Assembly: GCF_001510665.1 (NCBI RefSeq)
Contig: NZ_LMTI01000002.1
Location: 156,328 to 220,327, forward strand
From: Bacillus sp. FJAT-27445
Lineage (GTDB): Bacteria > Bacillota > Bacilli > Bacillales > Cytobacillaceae
Direction of reading: 5' to 3'
DNA: 64,000 bases
A model generated the notes under the pieces. That model made no database searches, was not told the origin of the DNA, and saw only the letters and a program-made list of their open reading frames with translations. Position numbers and translations under genes: made by a program. Below are positions 41,410-50,352 of the stretch, piece by piece. The first letter of the stretch is position 1. The number at the start of each line of letters is the position of its first letter.

Positions 41410-42405
41410 CTAGTTTGCGCCAACCACCCTGCTTCGATTCTCTGTTTCCTCCCCTTTAATTCCTTTAAAGGAACTTTTTATGAGCAGGTAATCCTCCAGT
41501 TCATTGACCATTTGAACAAGGGCCGCCCTAGCTTCAAATTCCTTCCTTGTTTTGGGCAGAGCCATCCTTTCGAACTCCTTATTTAAATGCCTCAATTTAT
41601 CAAGATAAATATACGCAGTATTCCCCGGATGGATATTCTCGCAAAGCTCTTCAATAAAATCGGCCATCATCCTTCCCTGTTCAACCGTATGGGTAAGCGT
41701 TGCGGAAATCGGCAGTATGCGCTCAATAATTTCAAATTGCTTTTTTCTCATCGTAAAATAGTGATAGTACAGGCTTTCTTCACGGAGAAGATGGTTCTCG
41801 ACATCACGGAAAGCTAGTGATTTCGCTTCATTCAAAAGCTTCGCGGTTTCGGAAATTTCCTTCCCATCCCAGCTGCTTTCATTCGTCCGCAGGTATTTGG
41901 CCATTTCCATAAAAATTTTCCTGAAGTTGTCCTCTATCCGGCTGCCATATTCATCTAGCTTTTTTTCAAGGCTTGGCATATACAGATTCATCAGGAGCGC
42001 TACCCCTATCCCGACCAAAATCACAATGAGTTCATTCAAAATAATGCCTTTTGTAATATGGCCCTCTGAATAAATATGAAGGATGATAACCGAACTTGTC
42101 ACAACTCCATCCCTAGCTTTCAGCATCACAATAGTGGGGATAAAGAAAATTAGCATTAAACCTATGACAAGCGGATGGTAGGCAATCGCCTCAAAAAAGA
42201 GCGCGGAAAACGGCATTGCCAAAAGGCATGCGAGAAACCTGTCCCATGCCGCCCTGAGCGACTTTCTTTTGGTCGGTTTGATGCAGAGAATTGTCAGGAT
42301 CGCAGCCGAGGCGAAGTTATGTGCCCCCAGCTGCTGCGCGATGATAATGGATGCAGCTGTGCCAATCGCGGTTTTGGCCGTCCTGTAGCCAATCCTGTAT
42401 TTCAT
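41410..42405 (-). CDS. yqjA: Aromatic acid exporter-family membrane protein (YqjA type)
   Basis: This 331-aa protein has four or more membrane helices in residues 1-145 (for example FASAAILTILCI, LVIGLMLIFFIPTIVMLKA and IVILVGIGVALLMNLYMP) and a long cytosolic helical domain (150-320) of the ArAE/FUSC type. ATG 42405 is chosen because GGAGGG is 8 nt upstream. Substrate is unknown. B. subtilis YqjA shares the locus. Confidence 0.85.
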   Translation of the reverse strand: MKYRIGYRTAKTAIGTAASIIIAQQLGAHNFASAAILTILCIKPTKRKSLRAAWDRFLACLLAMPFSALFFEAIAYHPLVIGLMLIFFIPTIVMLKARDGVVTSSVIILHIYSEGHITKGIILNELIVILVGIGVALLMNLYMPSLEKKLDEYGSRIEDNFRKIFMEMAKYLRTNESSWDGKEISETAKLLNEAKSLAFRDVENHLLREESLYYHYFTMRKKQFEIIERILPISATLTHTVEQGRMMADFIEELCENIHPGNTAYIYLDKLRHLNKEFERMALPKTRKEFEARAALVQMVNELEDYLLIKSSFKGIKGEETENRSRVVGAN

Positions 42406-42480
42406 AGGCGTGTCCCTCCCTGCCACAAAAGCAAATGAAAAAGATGATCATCGCGACCATCTTTTCCTAGCATATCCTCA

Positions 42481-43203
42481 TTAAAGCATTTTTTGCAAGA
42501 ATTCCTGAGCCCTTTTGCTTTTTGGGTTTGAGAAAAATTGCTCTGGCGCTGCATCCTCGACCAAGACCCCGCCATCCAAAAACAGCACCCTGTCGGCAAC
42601 CTCCCTGGCAAAGCCCATTTCATGGGTAACAATGGCCATGGTCATTCCAGTGTGAGCGAGGGACTTCATGACATCAAGAACCTCCTTGACCATTTCAGGA
42701 TCGAGTGCCGATGTCGGTTCGTCAAACAGCATGACTTCTGGCTTCATCGCCAGTGCCCTGGCAATCGCGACCCTCTGCTTCTGCCCGCCGGAAAGACGGC
42801 CGGGATACTCGCTAGCTTTTTCAAACAAGCCGACCCTCTCAAGCAGCTCATACCCGATTTTTTCCGCTTCGGCTTTTGATAGCCCTTTTACCCTCATCGG
42901 GCCGTAAGTTAAATTTTGCAGAACTGTTTTATGCGGGAACAAATGAAAGTGCTGGAAAACCATTCCGACATTTTCCCGTACTTTCATAATATTAGTCTTC
43001 TTGTTTGTTATTTCGTCCGATCCTATCCAAACTCGGCCGCTTGTTGGAACTTCAAGCAAGTTCATGCATCGGAGGAAGGTTGATTTCCCGGACCCTGAAG
43101 GCCCGATAATCGCGACTACCTCCCTTTCCTGTATCGAGGTTGAAATGCCTTTTAAAACCTCAAGCTTGCCGAAGTTTTTACGCAATTCTTCAATTTTAAT
43201 CAC
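42481..43203 (-). CDS. artR: Amino acid ABC transporter ATP-binding protein
   Basis: This 240-aa polar amino acid transporter ATPase has Walker [17 protein letters not shown] loop [10 protein letters not shown], signature [16 protein letters not shown], Walker [15 protein letters not shown] and the switch His in VTHEMGFA. It overlaps the permease by 8 bp. In B. subtilis this ArtPQR (YqiXYZ) set imports arginine. The arginine-regulator-like boxes before artP support the same substrate. Confidence 0.92.
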   Translation of the reverse strand: MIKIEELRKNFGKLEVLKGISTSIQEREVVAIIGPSGSGKSTFLRCMNLLEVPTSGRVWIGSDEITNKKTNIMKVRENVGMVFQHFHLFPHKTVLQNLTYGPMRVKGLSKAEAEKIGYELLERVGLFEKASEYPGRLSGGQKQRVAIARALAMKPEVMLFDEPTSALDPEMVKEVLDVMKSLAHTGMTMAIVTHEMGFAREVADRVLFLDGGVLVEDAAPEQFFSNPKSKRAQEFLQKML

Positions 43204-43855
43204 CGCGCCTCATCCTCCTTTCGACCAGCTTGCCAAGTAATGTCAGTATGATAACCATGAGGTAATAAATAATACCAGCAACAATCAACGGCTCGAAATA
43301 TGAATAATACTTAGCCCCAACCTGGTAGGAGCGGCGCATGATATCCATAACCCCGATTGTCGTTACAATCGCTGATTCCTTGGTCAATGTAATAAATTCG
43401 TTCATAAGTGCTGGAAGAATATTTTTCAATGCCTGAGGGAGAATGATATCCCACATCATTTGTCTGTAAGGAACCCCTAGAGCGAGGGCAGCTTCCCTTT
43501 GCCCTTTGTCTACCGCAAGGATTCCAGCCCTGATGATTTCGGAAATATAAGCAGCCGAGTTAAGAGCAAACGAAATGATGGCGGCTGTATAAGGCTCGAT
43601 TTGAAATCCAAGAATCTGGGGCGAACCAAAATAGATGATCATAAGCTGAAGCACTAGCGGAGTTCCCCTGAAAATGCTTGTATAGGCATCCGCAAGCCAA
43701 CCCAGCGGCTTAATCGTGCTAATTTTAAAAAGTGATAAAATAATCCCAAATGCAAATCCGAGTACACCCGCAATTAACACGATACGGAGTGTAACCCATA
43801 TTCCTTCTAATATATACGGAATAGAAGGGACAATTTGCCCAAAATCCAATTCCAT
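43196..43855 (-). CDS. artQ: Amino acid ABC transporter permease
   Basis: This 219-aa HisM/GlnP-type permease has about five helices and the EAA loop [19 protein letters not shown]-type segment ([20 protein letters not shown]). ATG 43855 (MELDFGQ) matches B. subtilis ArtQ; an ATG at 43867 is too near the AGAGAGG. It is separated from artP by a hairpin, so its level is probably below that of the binding protein. Confidence 0.92.
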   Translation of the reverse strand: MELDFGQIVPSIPYILEGIWVTLRIVLIAGVLGFAFGIILSLFKISTIKPLGWLADAYTSIFRGTPLVLQLMIIYFGSPQILGFQIEPYTAAIISFALNSAAYISEIIRAGILAVDKGQREAALALGVPYRQMMWDIILPQALKNILPALMNEFITLTKESAIVTTIGVMDIMRRSYQVGAKYYSYFEPLIVAGIIYYLMVIILTLLGKLVERRMRRGD

Positions 43856-43886
43856 CCTTAAAACCATTCCTCTCTGCATTAACTGT

Positions 43887-43921
43887 AAAAACGTTCAGAG
43901 AGGACAAGCCTCCTGAACGTT
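43887..43921 (-). terminator. Intercistronic hairpin between artP and artQ
   Basis: On the minus strand AACGTTCAG and CTGAACGTT form a 9-bp perfect stem, extended by partly paired GAGG/CCTC, and followed by TTTTT. It would partially terminate after artP. Confidence 0.7.
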
Positions 43922-43934
43922 CACATGCTTCCCT

Positions 43935-44729
43935 TTATTGTTCCCCGCCAAACCATTTAACAACCAATTTTTCGAGTTCACCATTTTCTTTCATTTTCTT
44001 CAACTCGTCGTTGAATTTATCTGTCAACTCGCTGTTCTTAGGAAATGCGATTGCGGAGCCCGCTTCTTCAGGATCATCTGAAATGGTGAAGCCTTCAAGG
44101 TCACTTTCATGTTCAAAGAAGCCCTTGGCAACTGTATCCTCGATGATTGCAGCATCAAATCGACCCGATTTGAGTTCCTGAATCAAATCAGGAATCCTGT
44201 TTCTGTCTTCAATTTTGATTTTAACTTCTTTTTGGATTTCCTCTGCTTTTCCCTGCTGGATTGAGCCAAGCTGGACGCCGACTGTCTTGCCTTCAAGGTC
44301 CTCAAGTGTCTTAATGCCGCTGTCCTTTTTTGTCACAAACATATGGGAAGAAGTGTAATAAATATCGCTAAAGTCCACATTTTTCTTCCGGTCTTTAGTT
44401 GGAGTCATACCTGCAAGCACAAAGTCAGCCTGGCCGGATTTAAGCGCCTGGACAAGGCCGTTGAAATCCATGTCCTTCACTTGGACCTCATAGCCCAGTT
44501 TTCCGGCAATAGCTTTTGCCAAGTCTACGTCAAAACCGATGATTTCGTCACTTTTGTCCGTTTCAATGTATTCGAATGGCGGATAATCCGCAGAAGTGGC
44601 CATGATAAGAGTCTTCTTGTCCTCTCCACCGTCCCCTGTTTTCGCATCGTCATCCTTTTTTGTCCCGCATGCAGAAAGGATGCCCGCAAGCAAGATGGCA
44701 GTTAAAAACAAAATAACACTTTTTTTCAT
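43935..44729 (-). CDS. artP: Amino acid ABC transporter substrate-binding lipoprotein
   Basis: This 264-aa periplasmic-type solute-binding lipoprotein has a signal peptide with lipobox LSACG and an acidic linker. A type II binding fold follows (ATSADYPPFEYIETDKSDEI, DFNGLVQALKSGQADFVLAG, DAAIIEDTVAKGFF). It is first in the art operon and ends before an intercistronic terminator, consistent with excess binding protein. In B. subtilis ArtP is an arginine-binding protein. Confidence 0.92.
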   Translation of the reverse strand: MKKSVILFLTAILLAGILSACGTKKDDDAKTGDGGEDKKTLIMATSADYPPFEYIETDKSDEIIGFDVDLAKAIAGKLGYEVQVKDMDFNGLVQALKSGQADFVLAGMTPTKDRKKNVDFSDIYYTSSHMFVTKKDSGIKTLEDLEGKTVGVQLGSIQQGKAEEIQKEVKIKIEDRNRIPDLIQELKSGRFDAAIIEDTVAKGFFEHESDLEGFTISDDPEEAGSAIAFPKNSELTDKFNDELKKMKENGELEKLVVKWFGGEQ

Positions 44730-44784
44730 AAAAATTATCCTCCCTAATTTACTTAAATTTACATCTCTTCATTTCTTACTACCC

Positions 44785-44814
44785 ATTTTAAACAGGATGA
44801 TTCCTTCTTTACAA
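44785..44814 (-). promoter_or_regulatory. Sigma-A promoter of artP
   Basis: On the minus strand TTGTAA (44809-44814) is followed after 18 nt by TAAAAT (44785-44790). Confidence 0.6.
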
Positions 44815-44827
44815 GGAAAATACCCTG

Positions 44828-44877
44828 TTAATAATTATTCACATTAATGAATTTTAACACGTATTAATAATTATGCA
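44828..44877 (-). promoter_or_regulatory. Two ArgR/AhrC-like boxes upstream of artP
   Basis: On the minus strand TGAATAATTATTAA (44828-44841) and TGCATAATTATTAA (44864-44877) match the arginine box TGAATwwwwATTCA at 13 and 12 of 14 positions, 36 bp centre to centre. They lie just upstream of the artP -35. This supports arginine-dependent control. Confidence 0.6.
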
Positions 44878-44981
44878 ATACTATTTTTAAAAATAGCATT
44901 TCCAAATTTAAGATAGGCCGTTGAGACAGCTTTTTTGTATTTCTATGGATGCCAAGGAGTAGTTGCATGAGCGAAAAAAAA

Positions 44982-45015
44982 GGCCCGCCATGCATCAGCA
45001 TAACGGGCCGTTTTT
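44982..45015. terminator. Terminator of brxB
   Basis: GGCCCG and CGGGCC pair around a 16-nt loop. On the minus strand TTTTTTTT follows, which is the direction needed for brxB; a T-run also follows on the plus strand. Confidence 0.7.
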
Positions 45016-45052
45016 GTTTTTTACGACTAAAACATGTTCATCCTATGCGGCG

Positions 45053-45490
45053 TTACAGCTCTTCGCAGTACTGGTCAAAGCTTTGTTGCAGCTTCTGGAT
45101 AACATTCATTGGGTCAAATCCTTCAATATCATGGCGCTCAATCATCGTGCAGATTTTTCCGTCCTTCAAAAGCGCAAACGAAGGAGAGGATGGCGGATAG
45201 CCGGTGAAATAGTGCCGCGCCTTTTCGGTGGCTTCCTTATCCTGGCCCGCAAAAACCGTCACAAGGTAATCAGGCCGCTTGTCATAATGAACGGCATGGG
45301 CTGCAGCTGGCCTGGCGATACCGCCTGCGCACCCGCACACAGAATTAATCATTACGAGAGTAGTTCCTTCACGGCCAAGCGCTTCATCCACCTCTTCAGG
45401 GGATTTCAGCTCCGTATAGCCGGCAGCGGAAATTTCCTGGCGCGCCTGGCGGACAACATCATTCATAAACAAATTAAAATCCATATTCAA
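45053..45490 (-). CDS. brxB: Bacilliredoxin BrxB (YqiW)
   Basis: This 145-aa DUF1094/bacilliredoxin protein has the redox motif in [20 protein letters not shown] (C-G-C). It removes bacillithiol from S-bacillithiolated proteins after oxidative stress. Length and the EQYCEEL-type C-terminus ([10 protein letters not shown]) match B. subtilis YqiW. The TTG at 45490 (giving MNMDFNLF) is preferred because GGGAG is 8 nt upstream and it matches the known N-terminus. Confidence 0.94.
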   Translation of the reverse strand: MNMDFNLFMNDVVRQARQEISAAGYTELKSPEEVDEALGREGTTLVMINSVCGCAGGIARPAAAHAVHYDKRPDYLVTVFAGQDKEATEKARHYFTGYPPSSPSFALLKDGKICTMIERHDIEGFDPMNVIQKLQQSFDQYCEEL

Positions 45491-45596
45491 TGGAATCACT
45501 CCCTGTTAAAAATGTCTATTTCTATCATACAGGGAGGGACCTCCGTTTTCAATCAAAGAGAAAATTTTGGTAGATAGGTTTATTTACTTTCTATAC

Positions 45597-45683
45597 GGGG
45601 AATTGTAGAACTACAGCTAGATCCATACCCCTAAACTCCCTAATTTTTTGGATAGCACTTATGGTGCTATCCGCTTTTTTTTT
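45597..45683 (+). ncRNA. Candidate small structured RNA ending in a strong terminator
   Basis: No gene precedes it on the plus strand, yet a perfect intrinsic terminator is present: GGATAGCAC, loop TTATG, GTGCTATCC, then GC and nine T. Just upstream GGGG (45597-45600) can pair with CCCC (45628-45631), enclosing TGTAG-AA-CTACA. Together they suggest a short transcript. A promoter is not clear (TTGGTA and CTATAC lie 18 nt apart just upstream). The 45491-46042 gap otherwise holds the tandem repeats. Confidence 0.35.
45650..45683 (+). terminator. Orphan plus-strand terminator
   Basis: A 9-bp perfect stem with a 5-nt loop and a T9 tract. The nearest upstream plus-strand gene is prli42, nearly 5 kb away, so it does not serve a visible gene. 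Confidence 0.85.
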
Positions 45684-45728
45684 GTTTTGGGGTTATATGG
45701 CGGGTTTAAATTTCAATAAGACAGACAG

Positions 45729-45988
45729 CTTCTGACTCATTTCTGCTTTTCAGCTGCAATCCTGTCAAAAGACGGGAGTACTTCTGACTCATTTCCACTT
45801 TTTATCCGCCAACCTGTCAGAAGACGGGGCTACTTCTGACTCATTTCCGCTTTTTATCCGCCAACCTGTCAGAAGACGAGGGTACTTCTGACTCATTTCC
45901 ACTTTTTATCCGCCAACCTGTCAGAAGACGAGGCTACTTCTGACTCATTTCCGCTTTTTAACCGCAATCTTGTCAGAAGACAGTAAAA
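45729..45988. repeat. Five 52-bp tandem repeats, each with an inverted repeat
   Basis: Units start at 45729, 45781, 45833, 45885 and 45937 and share CTTCTGACTCATTTCC near the start and CTGTCAGAAGAC near the end. In the three middle units CTTCTGAC and GTCAGAAG form an 8-bp perfect inverted repeat around about 27 nt; the outer units are diverged. Positions 17 (A or G) and the last bases alternate between units. There are no unique spacers, so it is not a CRISPR array. Confidence 0.9.
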
Positions 45989-46042
45989 TAAGAATACCGC
46001 TGCTCCTTCCGATTTTGCTTAAACTATATTGCATCCAGGGGT

Positions 46043-46951
46043 TTACTCATAATATACATCACTAGTACAACCAATCATCTTATAATGCTTTTTTAATGTT
46101 CTAGAAAAAGTCCTTCCTATTAAATCTGCTTTACACCACTCCTGAATAGCAGCGGTGGTAATCTTGCGTTCAGGAAACAACAGTTTAAATTCCTCTGTAT
46201 TCCGCAAAATAGCGGATTCAATTTTTTCGCGTTGACCGCAATTTCCGCATACTAAATTATGATGTTCAATAATTGAGAGTAGACATCCGCACTTTTTACA
46301 AAACATCCCTTTCTTCAGCTGTTCAAACCGATATTCAGGCAGCTTCTGGAATCGGTTTTTGGTTAAATGCAGGGATAGCAGCGTTTGCGCGAGTTTCTTA
46401 TCGCTATCATTGAGCCGGGATGGCGTTTCGTTCAGTTCCCGTATAAAACGGTTAGCCTGGGTTGGAAGTATGATGGGGTGATCCATTGGGGCCTGGTACA
46501 AGGTAAATTCAGGATTAATGAAGATGACATATGCTTCGATGAGGAAATTGAGGTTGTAGTAATTGAGAATCTGGCGGAGGAGCAGCACACTTCTTTTTAA
46601 CTGGTCAAGAGGGTTTTTGTATTCCTCCCCTGTTTTAACCGAAATAAATTTGTCGCCTTTCATGTAAAAATCGCCAAAGAAATTTTTCACATCCAACAGG
46701 TACAGAATGCCCCGCGAAATGATAAGTGAATCAATTTGAAATTCCGAATTGTTCACTTCCAGCCGCAAGTCATTCAGTATGTAGCGCTCTTCTTGAATAT
46801 TTTTGGCGAGGAGGTCAAATTGCACTTCCCCTTCAAATCCTCTTTCCATATTGGAAAGTCGCTGCCTATCCTTGCCCGTAAGCTCCATCCGTTTGTTCAA
46901 ACTCCTCAAAACTAATAGTTCCTCAGGCTCCGATCTGTGTTTTAAAAACAT
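46043..46951 (-). CDS. NERD-domain protein
   Basis: This 302-aa protein has a nuclease-related (NERD) domain at about 38-150 (RGFEGEVQFDLLAKN, EFQIDSLIISRGILYLLDVK with the Asp-to-Lys active-site-like spacing). A C-terminal zinc-ribbon-like pair follows (CKKCG and CGNCG at about 220-245), then a helical tail. NERD domains are related to restriction-endonuclease-fold nucleases; activity is unproven. It stands alone beside the tandem repeats. Confidence 0.82.
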   Translation of the reverse strand: MFLKHRSEPEELLVLRSLNKRMELTGKDRQRLSNMERGFEGEVQFDLLAKNIQEERYILNDLRLEVNNSEFQIDSLIISRGILYLLDVKNFFGDFYMKGDKFISVKTGEEYKNPLDQLKRSVLLLRQILNYYNLNFLIEAYVIFINPEFTLYQAPMDHPIILPTQANRFIRELNETPSRLNDSDKKLAQTLLSLHLTKNRFQKLPEYRFEQLKKGMFCKKCGCLLSIIEHHNLVCGNCGQREKIESAILRNTEEFKLLFPERKITTAAIQEWCKADLIGRTFSRTLKKHYKMIGCTSDVYYE

Positions 46952-47041
46952 ATGCCACTTCCTTTCTTGTTCTTTAAGCCCATTTTATTAAAAATAACAT
47001 CCGAATACGGTGAACATTCTGTTAACATTTTCCATATGACT

Positions 47042-47072
47042 AAAAAAAGAAGCGGGCAACACGCCCCGCTTC
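47042..47072 (-). terminator. Terminator of meaB
   Basis: On the minus strand GAAGCGGG and CCCGCTTC form a stem followed by TTTTTTT. Confidence 0.75.
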
Positions 47073-47113
47073 CAAACAATCTATCAATTTTCAGAACAGT
47101 TCAAGCGTCCACT

Positions 47114-48157
47114 CTACTCTCCCAGCCCGTTAAAAACCGCAAAAAGCTCCTCAGCCGCACTGGCCGCTGTCTTTTTCCCACTAAGTATATCGCTCTCCAG
47201 CCCCGGCAAAAGTCTTTTAACGCCTTCATTTTGATAAAAGCTGTAGTGGAGCTGGTCGGAAATAACGGTATGGAACCAGTCGCGCATTTGCGACAATCGC
47301 CTTTCCGTAAACACGCCGTACTGTTCGGTCACTTGCTTGAATTCCTTGATAACCGACCATATTTCAGGAATACCTTTAAGGGTCAAGGCTGAGCAGGAAA
47401 GCGCCCTAGTGTCCCAGCCGGGGGTCGCCTGCTGAAGGAAATGGAGGATCCGCATGTATTCCATCCGTGTCTGTTCGGCGAGCGGCTCATTCTTACCGTC
47501 CGCCTTGTTAACCGCAATGACATCGGCAAGCTCCATGATCCCTTTTTTCATACCCTGGAGTTCATCGCCCGCGCCAGTTAGGACAAGAAGGATGAAAAAA
47601 TCGACCATCCCCCTGACCGCCACTTCACTTTGTCCGACCCCGACCGTTTCAATAAGGATGACATCAAACCCGGCCGCCTCGCACAATAGCATCGACTCCC
47701 TCGTTTTCCGATGCACTCCGCCAAGCTTTCCGCCGGTAGGAGAGGGACGGATAAATGCGTTTGGCTCGCGTGAAAGGTTTTCCATTCTCGTTTTATCGCC
47801 GAGGATGCTGCCGCCGCTTACCGTTGAGCTTGGATCTACAGCGAGGACGGCCACTTTATGGCCCAGTCCGCAGAGAAATGATCCAAACGCCTCAATAAAC
47901 GTGCTTTTCCCCGCACCCGGGACTCCCGTAATGCCAATCCTGATGGACTTGCCGCTGTACGGGAGCAATATTTGCAAAAGATCCTGTGCTTCCTTAAAAT
48001 GATGGCCCGCATTGCTTTCGACAAGCGTGATGCCGCGTGCCAGAGAGCTTCTTTCCCCAGTAAGGATCCCCCCAGCAAGGCTATCGATCGACACCTTAGA
48101 CCCGGCTTTTTTACGAAAGGCCTTCCCGCTGCCCTTTTTACCAGAATCAATCCCCAT
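47114..48157 (-). CDS. meaB: Methylmalonyl-CoA mutase-associated GTPase MeaB
   Basis: This 347-aa G3E-family P-loop GTPase protects and reactivates methylmalonyl-CoA mutase during cofactor loading. It has Walker A GVPGAGKSTFIEAFG, Mg-binding DPSSTVSGGSILGDKTRM, FIRPSPTGGKLGGVHRKTRE, ETVGVGQSE (switch) and NKADGKNE. ATG 48157 shares a base with the mutase stop (TGATG). It is third in an operon with both mutase subunits. Confidence 0.95.
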   Translation of the reverse strand: MGIDSGKKGSGKAFRKKAGSKVSIDSLAGGILTGERSSLARGITLVESNAGHHFKEAQDLLQILLPYSGKSIRIGITGVPGAGKSTFIEAFGSFLCGLGHKVAVLAVDPSSTVSGGSILGDKTRMENLSREPNAFIRPSPTGGKLGGVHRKTRESMLLCEAAGFDVILIETVGVGQSEVAVRGMVDFFILLVLTGAGDELQGMKKGIMELADVIAVNKADGKNEPLAEQTRMEYMRILHFLQQATPGWDTRALSCSALTLKGIPEIWSVIKEFKQVTEQYGVFTERRLSQMRDWFHTVISDQLHYSFYQNEGVKRLLPGLESDILSGKKTAASAAEELFAVFNGLGE

Positions 48158-50352
48158 CAAAGCTCTACTTCCTCATAGCCGAGTGCTTCGTATATGGACT
48201 TGATGACTTTTTGAGCGGCAACCGGGATGACCGTGCCAGGGCCGAAAACTGCAGTGGCACCTTGGTCATAAAGATATTGGTAGTCCTGGGCGGGTATCAC
48301 TCCGCCGATAACAACGAGAATATCCGAACGGCCGAGTTTCCTCAGCTCCTCGACTAGCTGTGGCAATAGGGTCTTATGGCCAGCGGCAAGGGAGCTGAAG
48401 CCAACGACATGGACGTCGTTCTCCACCGCCTGCATCGCCGTTTCGGCGGGGGTTTGGAACAACGGCCCGATATCAACATCAAACCCAAGATCGGCAAAAG
48501 CGGTTGAAATGACTTTCGCGCCGCGGTCATGGCCGTCCTGGCCCATTTTCGCAATCAGAATCCTCGGCCTTCTTCCCTCATTTTCAAGGAAATCATCAGC
48601 CATTTCCTTGACTCTGGAAATCTCTTCGTCATTTGAAAACGCCGAGCTGTAAATACCGCTTACGGAGCGAATAACCGCGCGATGGCGGCCGGCCGCTTTT
48701 TCGATTGAATCCGAAATCTCACCAAGTGTGGCTCTGGCACGCGCGGCTTCAACGGCGAATTCCAGCAGGTTCCCTTCGCCAGAACGAGCCGCTTCCTCAA
48801 GGGCGGATAGTGCCGCTTCAACGGCCCGCACATCCCGGTTTGCCTTTAATTGATTCAATCTCTCAATCTGCTTGATCCGGACAGCCGTGTTATCGATATC
48901 GAGGATTTCCAACGGGTCCTCTTGATCGAGCCTATATTTGTTAACGCCGACGATTGTTTCTTTTCCGGAATCGATTTGCGCCTGTCTCCTTGCCGCAGCC
49001 TCTTCGATTTTCACTTTTGGCAGCCCGGTTTCAATCGCCTTTGCCATGCCGCCGAGCGCATCAACCTCATCAATATGGGCGGTTGCCCGTTTAATCAGCT
49101 CAGCCGTCAACGCCTCGACATAGTAGGAGCCTCCCCACGGGTCGATAACTTTTGTAATCCCGGTTTCCTCCTGAAGGAAAAGCTGGGTGTTGCGGGCAAT
49201 GCGCGCCGAAAAGTCTGTCGGCAAGGCAATCGCTTCATCAAGTGCGTTCGTGTGCAGCGACTGGGTATGGCCCATTGCCGCTGCATGCGCTTCGAGGAGC
49301 GTCCTCATTACATTATTGAACGGATCCTGCTCGGTCAGGCTCCAGCCGGATGTTTGCGAATGGGTTCTGAGCGCCAGCGATTTTTCATTTTTCGGGTTGA
49401 AATCCTTCATCATTTTCGCCCAAATGAAGCGGGCCGCCCGCATCTTCGCTACTTCCATGAAGTAATTCATGCCGATTCCCCAGAAAAAGCTGAGCCTGGG
49501 AGCGAACGAGTCAATATCAATTCCGGCCTTCAAACCGGTCTTGACGTATTCCAGACCATCCGCAAGTGTATAGGCGAGTTCGATATCCGCCGGCGCCCCC
49601 GCTTCCTGCATATGGTAGCCGGAAATCGAAATAGAATTGAACTTCGGCATATACTTGGATGTATACGCAAAAATATCAGCGATAATCTTCATCGACATCT
49701 CAGGCGGATAAATATACGTGTTCCGGACCATGTATTCTTTTAAAATATCATTCTGGATCGTACCCGACAATTGCTCCCTGCTGACGCCCTGTTCTTCAGC
49801 CGTAACGATGTAGAAAGCCAAAACAGGGAGCACCGCCCCGTTCATCGTCATCGAGACAGACATTTGGTCTAGCGGAATTCCGTCGAAGAGGATTTTCATA
49901 TCGAGGACGGAATCGATTGCAACCCCGGCCTTGCCGACATCGCCGACAACCCTTGGATGGTCGGAATCATAACCGCGGTGGGTCGCGAGGTCAAAGGCAA
50001 CCGACAGACCCTTTTGCCCCATCGCCAGATTCCGCCGGTAAAAGGCATTGCTTTCCTCCGCTGTTGAAAAGCCGGCATACTGGCGCACGGTCCACGGCCT
50101 ATTTACGTACATCGTCGGATATGGTCCGCGGGTAAACGGGGGCAGTCCCGGCTTCCCATCCAGGTGTTCAAGGCCGGAAATGTCGTCCTCGGAATAAACA
50201 GGCTTCAGGCTAATCCCTTCATTCGTTTCAAACAGAAGGCGGTCAAATTGTTCCCCCGCAAGCTTTTCACATTCAGCCTTCCATTCTTCCTTTTTGGAAG
50301 GGCGTTCTGACCCGAATAGGGCTGTATTTTGAAAATCGGGCTTTTTACTCAT
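48157..50352 (-). CDS. Methylmalonyl-CoA mutase, large (catalytic) subunit
   Basis: This 731-aa adenosylcobalamin enzyme isomerises (R)-methylmalonyl-CoA to succinyl-CoA. The TIM-barrel substrate domain starts at [21 protein letters not shown]. The C-terminal cobalamin domain has the DxHxxG signature in [14 protein letters not shown] (axial His), [14 protein letters not shown] and [15 protein letters not shown] 50352 (MSKKPDFQ) has GGAGG 9 nt upstream and overlaps the small-subunit stop by 8 nt. Confidence 0.96.
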   Translation of the reverse strand: MSKKPDFQNTALFGSERPSKKEEWKAECEKLAGEQFDRLLFETNEGISLKPVYSEDDISGLEHLDGKPGLPPFTRGPYPTMYVNRPWTVRQYAGFSTAEESNAFYRRNLAMGQKGLSVAFDLATHRGYDSDHPRVVGDVGKAGVAIDSVLDMKILFDGIPLDQMSVSMTMNGAVLPVLAFYIVTAEEQGVSREQLSGTIQNDILKEYMVRNTYIYPPEMSMKIIADIFAYTSKYMPKFNSISISGYHMQEAGAPADIELAYTLADGLEYVKTGLKAGIDIDSFAPRLSFFWGIGMNYFMEVAKMRAARFIWAKMMKDFNPKNEKSLALRTHSQTSGWSLTEQDPFNNVMRTLLEAHAAAMGHTQSLHTNALDEAIALPTDFSARIARNTQLFLQEETGITKVIDPWGGSYYVEALTAELIKRATAHIDEVDALGGMAKAIETGLPKVKIEEAAARRQAQIDSGKETIVGVNKYRLDQEDPLEILDIDNTAVRIKQIERLNQLKANRDVRAVEAALSALEEAARSGEGNLLEFAVEAARARATLGEISDSIEKAAGRHRAVIRSVSGIYSSAFSNDEEISRVKEMADDFLENEGRRPRILIAKMGQDGHDRGAKVISTAFADLGFDVDIGPLFQTPAETAMQAVENDVHVVGFSSLAAGHKTLLPQLVEELRKLGRSDILVVIGGVIPAQDYQYLYDQGATAVFGPGTVIPVAAQKVIKSIYEALGYEEVEL

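Noticed and set aside
44730-45052. Riboswitch or T-box upstream of artP
   Set aside because: The leader is short and A+T-rich with arginine-box-like sites; no conserved riboswitch core was seen.
45729-45988. CRISPR array
   Set aside because: The repeats are directly adjacent, 52 bp each, with no unique spacers and no cas genes nearby.
48850-49743. 297-codon plus-strand open frame opposite the mutase large subunit
   Set aside because: Antisense shadow in a GC-rich coding region; the minus-strand frame is a clear methylmalonyl-CoA mutase.
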